Shown here in pieces: positions 9,295 to 18,085 of a stretch of DNA of 64,000 nucleotides. The first letter of the stretch is position 1, and each line of letters opens with the position of its first letter. Where the stretch lies: the NCBI RefSeq assembly GCF_034377145.1, contig NZ_CP139707.1, positions 372,001 through 436,000 on the forward strand. The letters run 5' to 3'. Under the pieces are notes generated by a model. The model did no database searches, was not told where the DNA came from, and was given only the letters and a program-made list of their open reading frames with translations. Position numbers and translations under genes: made by a program. The stretch is from Sulfitobacter sp. OXR-159 (GTDB lineage Bacteria; Pseudomonadota; Alphaproteobacteria; Rhodobacterales; Rhodobacteraceae).

Positions 9295-9642
9295 ATGAGC
9301 ATAGAGCCCCCATCGCCGATCACGGCTTTCGAGCGCCCCGCCGAACAGGTCGCATTCCACCGCACGGAACTGTCGCTGATCCTATCGCTTTATGGCCGGA
9401 TGGTCGCCGCCGGAGAGTGGCGCGATTACGGGATTTCTCATCTCAAGGAGGTGGCGGTCTTTTCGGTTTTCCGACGCACGGCAGAGATACCGCTTTACCG
9501 GATCGAAAAGCGGCCAAAGCTGCGCAATCGGCAGGGCATGTATGCGGTGGTGGGCACCGGCGGGCAGGTGCTGCGCCGGGGCCATGACCTTAAAGCGGTG
9601 CTGCGGGTGCTGGAACGCAAGCTGATCCGGTCGGTGGATTAA
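9295..9642 (+). CDS. DUF2794 domain-containing protein
   Basis: A 115-residue protein of a family confined largely to alphaproteobacteria and of unknown function. Conserved blocks include LYGRMVAAGEWRDY, HLKEVAVFSVFRR, PLYRIEKRPKL and the C-terminal LRRGHDLKAVLRVLERKL. No signal peptide or membrane segment is seen, and the protein is basic. I chose the ATG at 9295; an in-frame ATG at 9250 is possible. It is divergent from paaI and convergent with the NlpC/P60 gene, sharing a TTAA stop overlap. Confidence 0.88.
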   Translation: MSIEPPSPITAFERPAEQVAFHRTELSLILSLYGRMVAAGEWRDYGISHLKEVAVFSVFRRTAEIPLYRIEKRPKLRNRQGMYAVVGTGGQVLRRGHDLKAVLRVLERKLIRSVD

Positions 9643-10421
9643 ACGCCGGGGCGGCGATGTGCCGTCACCGGGCCGTCACCGCCCGCTTCGATCCGGGCGA
9701 TGGCATCGGTGATGTTTTCATAGCTCACTGCCATGGCGTGGGCATTGGCGTGGATCATCGTTTCGGCATCGACCACCAACGCAACATGGCCCTTCCAGAA
9801 CAGCAGATCATTGCGCTGGTAGTCACCTTCGACCGGCCCGCCCACGGTCTTTTCCTGCTGGTCGCTGTCACCGGGGCAGGGGATTCCGCAGGCCAGCAGC
9901 GCCGCCTGCACGAGGCCCGAACAATCGATCCCCCAGCGGCTGTTGCCGCCCCAAAGGTAGGGTGTGCCGAGGAACAGCGCCGCGATCTGCGCGGGGTCGG
10001 CCTCGTGCCGATCGATGGGGGCAAGGTGGCCGCGCGGGATATGGCCCTGCGGGGTCTCGGCAAAATCCTTGGTCTCATCAATGACCGTGACGGGTGAGCC
10101 GAAACTGAGGCTCAGCAGGTCGGGCGATTTCAGATCGGCGCCAGTATAGGCATGGGTGGCAGGCACGCACACGCGATGCGTAGCCTTGCGCGGTATGCTC
10201 AGCGCGCGTTGCAGGACGTAGCCGCAATAGCCATCCTTCTCGGCCTGCACATAGGCCCAGCCCGAAGCTTCATGCAGCACGGTCAACGGCTCACCAAACA
10301 ACACCTGCCGATCGCGTGGGCCGTCGGGACGGCGGAAGAGGTCTGCCACCGCCACCGCCACCTGCGCGGCGCGGCTTTGGCTCGCCAGCGCCGGGTCCGG
10401 GGTGAGACGTGGATCGCTCAT
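9639..10421 (-). CDS. NlpC/P60 family peptidase with SH3-like domains
   Basis: A 260-residue probable gamma-D-glutamyl-diamino acid endopeptidase acting on peptidoglycan or recycled muropeptides. Two bacterial SH3-like regions (about residues 20-75 and 85-138) precede a papain-like NlpC/P60 domain with Cys167 in GIDCSGLVQ and His212 in WKGHVALVVD. No signal peptide is visible, so it probably acts in the cytoplasm on recycled peptides. Its start overlaps the stop of the M17 aminopeptidase gene by four bases. That pairing is typical of this family, in which a dipeptide or L-Ala-D/L-Glu processing step is suspected. Confidence 0.93.
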   Translation of the reverse strand: MSDPRLTPDPALASQSRAAQVAVAVADLFRRPDGPRDRQVLFGEPLTVLHEASGWAYVQAEKDGYCGYVLQRALSIPRKATHRVCVPATHAYTGADLKSPDLLSLSFGSPVTVIDETKDFAETPQGHIPRGHLAPIDRHEADPAQIAALFLGTPYLWGGNSRWGIDCSGLVQAALLACGIPCPGDSDQQEKTVGGPVEGDYQRNDLLFWKGHVALVVDAETMIHANAHAMAVSYENITDAIARIEAGGDGPVTAHRRPGV

Positions 10422-11800
10422 GGCTTTAGCAGGGCTGGCAGCGCAGCATAGAGCGCGCGGGTGCCTTGGCCGGCGCCGCCTTTCGGGCGGGCGGGGGCGT
10501 CGGCGGGCTGCCAGCCGTAGATGTCAAAATGGGCATATTTGCTCTCGGTCACAAAGCGGCGCAGGAAAAGCGCTGCGGTGATCGACCCGGCAAAGCCGCC
10601 CTTGGGCGCGTTGTCGAGATCGGCAATACCGGGCTCGATCAGCGCCTCGTAAGCGTCATGGAAAGGCATCCGCCAGACCGGATCGGCAGACCCCGCAGCG
10701 GCGTCTTCCAAGGCCGAGACGAAAGCGGCATCGTCGCTGTAATAGGGCGCGAGGTCAGGCCCCACGGCGACTCGCGCGGCCCCGGTGAGCGTCGCCATCG
10801 AGATGATCTGATCCGGTTTGTCCTCATCCGCCAGCGCCAGCGCATCGGCCAATACCAGACGCCCTTCAGCGTCGGTGTTGTTAATTTCAACCGTCAGCCC
10901 CTTGCGCGAGGTCAGGATGTCACCGGGGCGGAAGGCATTGCCGGAGACCGAATTCTCCACCGCCGGGATCAGCACGCGCAGTTGCACCGCCATGCCGGTG
11001 GCCATGATCATATGCGCCAGCCCTAGCACGGCGGCGGCGCCGCCCATGTCCTTTTTCATCAGCGCCATCGACGCACCGGGCTTAAGGTTCAGCCCGCCGG
11101 TGTCGAAACAGACGCCTTTGCCCACCAGCGTCAGCTTTGGGCCTGTGTCGCCCCACGCCATATCGATCAATCGCGGCGCGCGGTCGGCGGCGCGGCCAAC
11201 GGTGTGGATCATCGGCAGGTTGTTCTCTAGCAGCGCATCGCCAGTTGTGACGTCGATCTTCGCGCCATGCTGCTCGGCCAATTTGCGCGCGGCGGCTTCC
11301 AGGTCGGGCGGCCCCATGTCAGAGGCGGGGGTGTTGATCAGGTCGCGGGTCAGCATTTCACCCGTGGCCAGCGCCGCGATCTGCTCGGCGTCGATCCCTT
11401 CGGGCGCGACAAGACGGGCCGCCAGTGGGGTCTGATCGCGGTAGCGGTCAAAGCGGTAGCCTGCCAGCAGCCAGCCGAGCGCCTCATTCGCGGCTTGGCC
11501 CTCTGGCAGGCCGCTTTCAATTCGGTAGTCGCCCGCAGGCAGCTTTGCCGCTGCGGTGGCAAGGTGAAAGCGGCCCCTGCGGCGCGCGGCTTCGGTGCCG
11601 TAGCCCGCCAATGCCAGCGCGGGGGTGCCTTCCTCCCCCGGCACCACAAGCGCCTGCCCAAGAGCGCCCGCAAAACCGCTGGCCTTCACCCATGCCTGCA
11701 CCGGGCCGGGCTGATCGGCAAGCCAGCCTTCAAGCGCGGCCTCGCTCAAGACATGAAGCGGCAGGGCGGCGGCGGAGGGGGCGGCGAATTCGGCGGACAT
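10418..11800 (-). CDS. Leucyl aminopeptidase family (M17) protein
   Basis: A 460-residue two-metal aminopeptidase. The metal and catalytic motifs are GKGVCFDTGGLNLK, KKDMGGAA and NTDAEGRLVLADAL, which carries the M17 signature. The N-terminal 150 residues are divergent, as usual. It hydrolyses N-terminal residues from peptides in the cytosol. Translational coupling to the downstream NlpC/P60 gene suggests joint handling of cell-wall-derived peptides. The ATG at 11800 is preferred over an upstream in-frame ATG at 11815 because the protein start MSAEFAAP fits relatives. Confidence 0.94.
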   Translation of the reverse strand: MSAEFAAPSAAALPLHVLSEAALEGWLADQPGPVQAWVKASGFAGALGQALVVPGEEGTPALALAGYGTEAARRRGRFHLATAAAKLPAGDYRIESGLPEGQAANEALGWLLAGYRFDRYRDQTPLAARLVAPEGIDAEQIAALATGEMLTRDLINTPASDMGPPDLEAAARKLAEQHGAKIDVTTGDALLENNLPMIHTVGRAADRAPRLIDMAWGDTGPKLTLVGKGVCFDTGGLNLKPGASMALMKKDMGGAAAVLGLAHMIMATGMAVQLRVLIPAVENSVSGNAFRPGDILTSRKGLTVEINNTDAEGRLVLADALALADEDKPDQIISMATLTGAARVAVGPDLAPYYSDDAAFVSALEDAAAGSADPVWRMPFHDAYEALIEPGIADLDNAPKGGFAGSITAALFLRRFVTESKYAHFDIYGWQPADAPARPKGGAGQGTRALYAALPALLKP

Positions 11801-11863
11801 GACAAACCTTTGCAAATCTGGATTTGCGCGCAGCCTACCTTTTCCATCGCCACCCGCAAGCGG

Positions 11864-12250
11864 TCAGATCGTGATATCGGGCAAGTCCCAGATCGCGGTG
11901 AGCGACCGTTCCCCGCTGCGGATCAACCGCGACAGAGTGGCGGCGGCCGCGATGTCATCCCCCGCGTCGATACAGATCACCACATCCGCCGCCACCCGTG
12001 CGACCAGCGCCATGCCGACCTGCTCTGCAATGGCGATCAGGCGGTGCACGCTTTTGCGCAGCCCGGCGCGGTCTTTGTCCTTGTGCAGCTTTTTGCAATG
12101 CGACAGGCGCAGGGCCAATTCCTCCATCGCGCGGCAGACGACATCTTCGGCGCCCACCTCCCCGAGTTGCGTGTAGAGCAGGCCAAGCCGCTCTTGATCG
12201 ACATAGACCTGCTCAGTCGGGCGTATTTGCATAAGTTGCATTGGTGTCAT
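11864..12250 (-). CDS. Conserved hypothetical protein, helical
   Basis: A 128-residue, mostly helical soluble protein that I do not recognise by function. It has a region YVDQERLGLLYTQLGE followed by helices with a cluster of Cys, His and Lys (LSHCKKLHKDKDR), then hydrophobic helices and the end SLTAIWDLPDITI. It resembles uncharacterised Rhodobacteraceae proteins; the helical-bundle feel recalls histidine phosphotransfer proteins, but no convincing phosphoacceptor context is present and I do not assign it. Starts at ATG 12250; an ATG at 12241 is an alternative. It is divergent from the carbonic anhydrase gene. Confidence 0.75.
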   Translation of the reverse strand: MTPMQLMQIRPTEQVYVDQERLGLLYTQLGEVGAEDVVCRAMEELALRLSHCKKLHKDKDRAGLRKSVHRLIAIAEQVGMALVARVAADVVICIDAGDDIAAAATLSRLIRSGERSLTAIWDLPDITI

Positions 12251-12396
12251 CCTTCAATCAGCCCCCACGGCCTTGAGGCAATATGGCGCGGGAAGGTGTG
12301 CAAAGGGTTGCGATGGCTGTGCCTTTTCTCTCGAATTCGTATGGCATTTGCGCTATCTGCGCTAAAACCACATCACGCATTAAGGGACGTTTACAC

Positions 12397-13047
12397 ATGG
12401 ACAAGGCCAAGGCTCTGCCGTCGTATCTGTTGCAACGCTATCAAGGGTGGAAGGCGACCGGCTATGCCGAAAACCAGACATGGTACCGCCGATTGGCCGC
12501 TGAGGGGCAGCGCCCGCGCGCGATGGTGATCTCCTGCTGCGACAGCCGCGTGCATGTGACCTCGATCTTCGGGGCCGATCAGGGTGAGTTCTTCATCCAC
12601 CGCAATATCGCCAACCTTGTCCCGCCCTATGAGCCGGATGGCAAACAGCACGGTACCTCAGCGGCGGTGGAATATGCCGTGAACGCGCTGAAGGTCGCGC
12701 ATCTGATTGTGCTGGGCCATTCCAGCTGCGGCGGCGTCGCGGGGTGTATCCAGATGTGCAAAGGCAACGCGCCCGAACTTGAGAACCAAGACAGTTTCGT
12801 GGGCCGCTGGATGGACCTGCTGCGCCCGAAATACGAGACGGTGGAAAAGGTCGAAGACGCGGCGGAGCAGCAGCTTTTGCTGGAGCGTCAGGCGGTGATG
12901 ACCTCGCTTGAGAACCTGATGACCTTCCCGTGGATCAAGGAAAAGGTCGAAGATGGCACGCTGAGCTTGCATGGCCTGTGGACCGACATCGGCGAGGGTA
13001 GCTTGGAATATTACGACGCCAAGGCGCAGACATTCGAGCCGGTTTAA
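12397..13047 (+). CDS. Beta-class carbonic anhydrase
   Basis: A 216-residue enzyme that interconverts CO2 and bicarbonate. Zinc ligands are Cys47 in the CxDSR motif (CCDSR), His108 and Cys111 in GHSSCGG, with the Asp49-Arg51 dyad intact. This is the prokaryotic beta type that supplies bicarbonate for carboxylations. I start at the ATG at 12397, where homology begins; the frame is open upstream without similarity. A strong bidirectional terminator follows at 13079-13103 and separates it from the convergent asd gene. Confidence 0.96.
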   Translation: MDKAKALPSYLLQRYQGWKATGYAENQTWYRRLAAEGQRPRAMVISCCDSRVHVTSIFGADQGEFFIHRNIANLVPPYEPDGKQHGTSAAVEYAVNALKVAHLIVLGHSSCGGVAGCIQMCKGNAPELENQDSFVGRWMDLLRPKYETVEKVEDAAEQQLLLERQAVMTSLENLMTFPWIKEKVEDGTLSLHGLWTDIGEGSLEYYDAKAQTFEPV

Positions 13048-13078
13048 GCCCATCGCAGGCGCATGAGACAGAGACGAA

Positions 13079-13103
13079 AAAGGGGGCCGTTTGGCCCCCT
13101 TTC
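13079..13103. terminator. Bidirectional Rho-independent terminator between carbonic anhydrase and asd
   Basis: Arms AAAGGGGGCC and GGCCCCCTTT are perfect inverted repeats around a GTTT loop. A-rich sequence precedes and T-rich sequence follows, so it can act for both convergent genes. Confidence 0.9.
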
Positions 13104-13127
13104 TTATTCCAGAACTGCGGCTGAGCC

Positions 13128-14150
13128 TCAGCCCTTTTTCAGCACTTCGCGGCCCAGCAGTTCGGCGATCTGAACGGCGTTCAGGGCGGCACCCTTGCGC
13201 AGGTTGTCGCTGACGCACCACAGGTTGATGCCGTTGTCGATGGTGCTGTCCTGACGGATGCGGCTGATGAAGGTGGCGAAGTCACCCACACATTCCACCG
13301 GCGTGACGTAGCCGCCGTCTTCGCGCTTGTCGATCACCATGAGACCCGGCGCTTCGCGCAGGATGTCGCGGGCTTCGGCTTCGTCGAGGTGGTCTTCGAA
13401 TTCGATGTTGATCGATTCCGCATGGCCCACGAAGACCGGCACGCGCACGCAGGTCGCGGTGACTTTGATCGACGGGTCGACGATCTTTTTGGTCTCGGCG
13501 ACCATCTTCCATTCTTCCTTCGTCGAGCCGTCTTCGAGGAAGACGTCGATATGCGGAATCACGTTGAAGGCGATCTGCTTGGTGAACTTGCTGGCGGGCT
13601 TGTCGTCGGTCGGGTTGTAGATGCTCTTGGTCTGATCCCAAAGCTCATCAATGCCTTCCTTGCCCGCGCCGGAAACCGACTGGTAGGTCGAGACGACGAC
13701 GCGCTTGATCTTGGCACGGTCGTGCAGCGGCTTCAGCGCCACGACCATCTGCGCGGTCGAGCAGTTGGGGTTGGCGATGATGTTTTTCTTGGAATAGCCG
13801 TGCACGTCCTGCGGGTTCACCTCGGGCACGATCAGCGGCACGTCTTGATCATAGCGGTAAAGCGAGGAGTTATCGATCACCACGCAGCCCGCCTTGGCAG
13901 CGGCAGGAGCGTATTTCTTGGTCGCTTCCGAGCCCACGGCAAAGAGCGCCATGTCCCAGCCAGTGAAGTCGAAAGTGTCGAGGTCTTTGGTCTTGAGGGT
14001 CTTGTCCCCAAAGCTGATTTCCGAGCCCAGCGAACGGCGGCTGGCCAGGGCCACGATCTCGTCCACGGGGAACTGACGTTCCGCAAGGATGTTCAACATT
14101 TCACGGCCCACATTGCCTGTGGCACCGACGACGGCGACGCGATAACCCAT
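13128..14150 (-). CDS. asd: Aspartate-semialdehyde dehydrogenase
   Basis: A 340-residue NADPH-dependent enzyme that reduces beta-aspartyl phosphate to aspartate semialdehyde, the branch point to lysine/diaminopimelate, threonine and methionine. The N-terminal VVGATGNVGREML loop binds NADP, and Cys130 in ANPNCSTAQM is the catalytic nucleophile; the substrate-binding PVFVGHAESINIEF segment follows. Length is normal for the shorter Asd class. It is a single gene here, not linked to aspartokinase. Confidence 0.97.
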   Translation of the reverse strand: MGYRVAVVGATGNVGREMLNILAERQFPVDEIVALASRRSLGSEISFGDKTLKTKDLDTFDFTGWDMALFAVGSEATKKYAPAAAKAGCVVIDNSSLYRYDQDVPLIVPEVNPQDVHGYSKKNIIANPNCSTAQMVVALKPLHDRAKIKRVVVSTYQSVSGAGKEGIDELWDQTKSIYNPTDDKPASKFTKQIAFNVIPHIDVFLEDGSTKEEWKMVAETKKIVDPSIKVTATCVRVPVFVGHAESINIEFEDHLDEAEARDILREAPGLMVIDKREDGGYVTPVECVGDFATFISRIRQDSTIDNGINLWCVSDNLRKGAALNAVQIAELLGREVLKKG

Positions 14151-14258
14151 CTGATTACTCCAGTCTGTCCAATTAAATTTGACGCCATTTAACGTGCCTG
14201 CGGGGCATTGGCTAGGGCCAGCCGCGCGCAGACCGTGCAGAGCGCCGCTCTGCCGGGG

Positions 14259-14933
14259 TTAAAGAACCTTGATGACGTCCTTGTTGATCGCCAGCATATA
14301 GCCACGCCGGGCGATGTTTTTGACCAGCAGTTCCGACACCAATTGATTGCCCAAGGTGTCACGCAAACGCTTGATCCGCGTGGCCCCGGCGGCCTCATCA
14401 CAGTCGGCGGCGTTGCGGCCCGATATCATGCCTTCGATCTCGGACCCTGACAGCACGTCATCGTCCATCCGCGCTTCGGCGAGAACCGACATCGTCTCCA
14501 TCGCCGCTGCGGTCAGTTTGAAACCGAGGTTGTTAAGGTAAACGGTATTCTCTTCGCGGCTGATCAGCAGGGAATTCACCTGAATGCCGGTCCGCTCGAT
14601 CTGCGCCATGCGGCGGTTAAAGCCGACCAGCATGAACAAAAACACCATCGCCGCGACCAGCATGGCGCTGGCAAAGACCAGCAGCACGACGATCACGATG
14701 CGGTAGCTGGCCAAAGTCTCAGAAAAGGCGGTGCCGGACTGGGCGAGGATTTCGAGAAGCTTGATCTCGGCTTGGGTGGTCAGATCGTCATTCTCGATAA
14801 AGATCCGCTCAACCCGAGCATTAAAGACGTTCGCATCTGGCAGCGCCCAAAGCAGGACAAGCGCCCCGACCAAAAGCACGGCGACCACGGCGGCGATGCC
14901 ACCGATCACGAAACGCCCGCCAAATCTGCGCAT
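14259..14933 (-). CDS. Membrane-anchored OmpR-type winged-helix protein (inverted topology)
   Basis: A 224-residue protein. Two membrane helices (about residues 8-30 and 78-104) flank a roughly 45-residue loop rich in acidic residues, and the C-terminal part (about 120-216) reads as an OmpR/PhoB winged helix: a Leu-x-Ala-x2-E helix at 140-150, the recognition-helix segment ATRIKRLRDTLGNQ at 184-197 and the wing LVKNIARRGYMLAI at 203-216. If the helices are oriented with both ends in the cytoplasm, the loop is periplasmic and the DNA-binding domain cytoplasmic. ToxR and CadC have the opposite order (DNA-binding domain first). Start ATG at 14933 lies one base after the stop of the preceding small secreted-protein gene. 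Targets are unknown. Confidence 0.75.
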   Translation of the reverse strand: MRRFGGRFVIGGIAAVVAVLLVGALVLLWALPDANVFNARVERIFIENDDLTTQAEIKLLEILAQSGTAFSETLASYRIVIVVLLVFASAMLVAAMVFLFMLVGFNRRMAQIERTGIQVNSLLISREENTVYLNNLGFKLTAAAMETMSVLAEARMDDDVLSGSEIEGMISGRNAADCDEAAGATRIKRLRDTLGNQLVSELLVKNIARRGYMLAINKDVIKVL

Positions 14934-14934
14934 G

Positions 14935-15228
14935 TCAGAAGCGGAGGTAGAATGTTCCTGCACTGTCTTTCCTTTGATCCAAGCCTTCGTCACCGAAGAC
15001 AGACAGCACATTCAACAATGTCCAGCCCTCCGCTGCAAGACGCGGCGTGAGTTCGGTTTCGGCGGAGGCTGGCTCACAGGCCCCGGAAATCTGCGCCACC
15101 CCGTAATGGAGGCGCAGCGGATTGTCTTGCTTGGCCTTGTAATCGGCAAAGCATCCAGCCGTTGCCGCAGCGGGCAGGGCCAGTATGACCGTCAGCGCGG
15201 TCAGTAAGGAGAGACATGGGTTTTTCAT
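14935..15228 (-). CDS. Small secreted protein, upstream partner of membrane winged-helix gene
   Basis: A 97-residue protein with a clear Sec signal peptide (MKNPCLSLLTALTVILALPAAATA, cleavage near AAATA-GC) and a mature part of about 72 residues with two cysteines (GCFADYK and SGACEPAS) that could form a disulfide. I do not recognise the family by function; the CFADYKAKQDNPLRLHYGV opening is of a type seen in Rhodobacterales hypothetical proteins. It ends one base before the membrane winged-helix start, so the two are almost certainly co-transcribed. A periplasmic protein that signals through, or is controlled with, its neighbour is a reasonable inference. Confidence 0.8.
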   Translation of the reverse strand: MKNPCLSLLTALTVILALPAAATAGCFADYKAKQDNPLRLHYGVAQISGACEPASAETELTPRLAAEGWTLLNVLSVFGDEGLDQRKDSAGTFYLRF

Positions 15229-15254
15229 ATGTTTTTAATGCGCTTTCGCCCGCT

Positions 15255-15300
15255 GTTATTCAATAACCAAGGCGTTTTGGGCGCCTTGTTATTGGATAAC
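15255..15300. promoter_or_regulatory. Long imperfect inverted repeat upstream of the small secreted-protein gene
   Basis: Left arm GTTATTCAATAACCAAGGCG (15255-15274) and right arm CGCCTTGTTATTGGATAAC (15282-15300) pair over about 19 bp with one mismatch and one bulged base around a 7-base loop. The left arm itself contains the perfect palindrome GTTATTCAATAAC, and the right arm the near-palindrome GTTATTGGATAAC. It is not followed by a T-run on either strand, so it looks more like a paired operator or structured leader than a terminator. It lies 27 bp upstream of the gene starting at 15228 and 145 bp upstream of the divergent gene at 15445. Confidence 0.6.
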
Positions 15301-15444
15301 GCCCCCCTGTTATTGCCTGTCTTTGGCCCTCACCCCAATTTGGTGGCACCAACAGACACACGAACCGATACGCGGTCCCCGAGTTATGACCGCAGAGGAT
15401 CAAGGGCGCAGCAACGCGCCGATAAACGAGAAGGGACCAGACCC

Positions 15445-16026
15445 ATGTACCGCAAGTTCATTGCTACCATCGCCGCCGCAGCGGTTGCCATCACCGCTTT
15501 TGGTGCCCGCCCTGCCGCCGCCGATGAAAAGGAAGTGTTGCGCACCCTCGCCGCGATTGCGGGCGTCGCGATCGTGGGCAAGATGATCTACGACAACAAC
15601 AAAGAGCGCAACGAGCGTGAGACGGTCACCCGCCGCCGTGCCGCCCCCGTCTATGAGGCGCCGCGCTATTATCCCACGGTTTCCAAGCGGCCGCACCAGC
15701 GCCCCTATATTGATCCGCGCCCCGAGCCGCACCGCAGCGCCCGGACCTACCCTGAGCGCGACCGCGCCACCTACCCGACGCGCGAAGTGCGCCCCCTGCC
15801 AGAGCGGGTAGACCGCAAGCTGCTGCCGCAGCAGTGCTTCCGCAGCTATGACGGCGAAGACGGCAAGGTGATGATGTTTGGCGAGCCCTGCCTTGAAAAG
15901 AATTATTCCCAAGTCGACCGACTGCCCAACTACTGCGCCAAGCGCGTGAAGACGGCGGACGGCGCACGCTACGGCTATGATGCCCGCTGCCTGCGCGACT
16001 CGGGTTACAGCTTGGCCCGTCGGTAA
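15445..16026 (+). CDS. Secreted basic Pro/Arg/Tyr-rich protein
   Basis: A 193-residue protein with a Sec signal peptide (about 1-26, ending RPAAA-DEK), a hydrophobic stretch LAAIAGVAIVGKMIY (about 32-46), a long disordered Arg/Pro/Tyr-rich stretch (about 55-125) and a C-terminal domain with four cysteines (QQCFRSY, EPCLEK, NYCAKRV, ARCLRDS) likely to form two disulfides. Family without known function in Rhodobacterales. The basic disordered part could bind peptidoglycan or polyanions; this is inference. ATG at 15445 follows AGAAGGGACC. A hairpin pair and terminator follow at 16033-16113. Confidence 0.8.
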   Translation: MYRKFIATIAAAAVAITAFGARPAAADEKEVLRTLAAIAGVAIVGKMIYDNNKERNERETVTRRRAAPVYEAPRYYPTVSKRPHQRPYIDPRPEPHRSARTYPERDRATYPTREVRPLPERVDRKLLPQQCFRSYDGEDGKVMMFGEPCLEKNYSQVDRLPNYCAKRVKTADGARYGYDARCLRDSGYSLARR

Positions 16027-16074
16027 CACCGGCGTGCCTTGACCGAGCGGCACGTCCCTGTCGCTCGGGTGTTG

Positions 16075-16113
16075 AAAGGGGGGGTGTTCGGGCGCCTCCC
16101 CTTTCTCTTTTTT
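16075..16113 (+). terminator. Rho-independent terminator after the secreted basic protein
   Basis: AAAGGGG (16075-16081) pairs with CCCCTTT (16098-16104), followed by TCTTTTTT. A second hairpin just upstream pairs CCGAGCG (16033-16039) with CGCTCGG (16052-16058). Confidence 0.85.
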
Positions 16114-16151
16114 GTTGCACCTTTTCGGCGCATGCGGTTTCACCTCGCCCT

Positions 16152-16781
16152 ATGATACCTGACTTTGAATTTGAACGCGGCGCGGCTGCCCGCGGCTTTC
16201 GCACCATCGCCGGGGTGGACGAAGTGGGCCGGGGCCCGTTGGCCGGGCCGGTCACCGCCGCCGCCGTGGTCTTTACCGAAGGGCAGATACCCGAAGGGCT
16301 GAACGATTCCAAAAATCTGACCGCCCGCGCCCGTGAACGGCTCTATGAAGAGATCATGTCGGTGGCCGTGGTTTGCGTCGCCCATGCCACCGTCGAAGAG
16401 ATCGAAGAACACAACATCTTGCGTGCCAGCCATCTGGCGATGACCCGCGCACTCGCCGGATTGGACTGCGCGGCGGATTACGCATTGATCGATGGCAATA
16501 TGCTCCCGCGCGATCTGAGCCTTCCGGCGCAACCTGTGGTGAAAGGGGACGCCCGCTGTCTGTCGATCTCAGCGGCTTCTATCGTTGCCAAAACCGTGCG
16601 CGATAGACTCATGGTGGACTTGGCGCAACAGCATCCCGGCTATGGCTGGGAAACCAATATGGGCTACGGATCGAAAAGCCACATGGCTGCCCTGCGGGAT
16701 CTTGGTGTTACCCCACACCATAGACGTTTGTTCAAACCTATACACAATATCTTGTATCAAGCTAATTTGTTAACTGATTGA
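16152..16781 (+). CDS. rnhB: Ribonuclease HII
   Basis: A 209-residue nuclease that cuts RNA in RNA-DNA hybrids and at single ribonucleotides in DNA. The DEDD-type active site is visible as Asp23 and Glu24 in AGVDEVGRGPLAGP and Asp114 in YALIDGN, with the later Asp in VRDRLM. The C-terminal YGSKSHMAAL and GVTPHHRRLF blocks are typical. It lies immediately upstream of ccrM in the same direction, an arrangement I associate with Rhodobacterales; the ccrM promoter elements begin at its stop codon. Confidence 0.97.
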   Translation: MIPDFEFERGAAARGFRTIAGVDEVGRGPLAGPVTAAAVVFTEGQIPEGLNDSKNLTARARERLYEEIMSVAVVCVAHATVEEIEEHNILRASHLAMTRALAGLDCAADYALIDGNMLPRDLSLPAQPVVKGDARCLSISAASIVAKTVRDRLMVDLAQQHPGYGWETNMGYGSKSHMAALRDLGVTPHHRRLFKPIHNILYQANLLTD

Positions 16782-16807
16782 TTCAAAAAAGAAATTGACC
16801 ACGAATC
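16780..16807. promoter_or_regulatory. Two GANTC (CcrM) methylation sites in the ccrM promoter region
   Basis: GATTC at 16780-16784 overlaps the rnhB stop and GAATC at 16803-16807 lies 23 bp later. A candidate -35 TTGACC (16795-16800) sits between them, and the second site is in the likely spacer before CATTTT (16818-16823). GANTC is the CcrM target, so these sites allow methylation-sensitive autoregulation as known for Caulobacter ccrM. Confidence 0.7.
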
Positions 16808-16821
16808 TCTGATGGCCCATT

Positions 16822-16830
16822 TTATCCACA
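16822..16830 (+). promoter_or_regulatory. Perfect DnaA box in the ccrM leader/promoter
   Basis: TTATCCACA at 16822-16830 matches the high-affinity DnaA box exactly. It overlaps the end of the candidate -10 region and lies 39 bp upstream of the ccrM ATG. Whether DnaA binds here is untested. Confidence 0.6.
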
Positions 16831-16860
16831 ACCAATGAGCGCTTAAGCGCCGGGTAATGA

Positions 16861-17970
<1,110 letters not shown>

Positions 17971-17999
17971 TCAACCCACAGACATTCGAACACCGCCGG

Positions 18000-18074
18000 C
18001 ACCCGTGGCCTCTCTGCGTGAGGGGCAGCCACACGGGTGCCTACCTTGACCCCGCCCCATGGCGGGGTTTTTTT
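18000..18074 (+). terminator. Tandem hairpins and Rho-independent terminator after ccrM
   Basis: CACCCGTGGC (18000-18009) pairs with GCCACACGGGTG (18028-18039) with a two-base bulge. A second stem, CCCCGCC (18050-18056) with GGCGGGG (18061-18067), is followed by seven T residues at 18068-18074. Confidence 0.92.
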
Positions 18075-18085
18075 GTGGGATCGGC

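Noticed and set aside
16770..16786. CtrA box in the ccrM promoter
   Set aside because: TTAAC is followed eight bases later by TTCAA, which does not match the TTAA-N7-TTAA spacing or the second half-site; I do not claim it.
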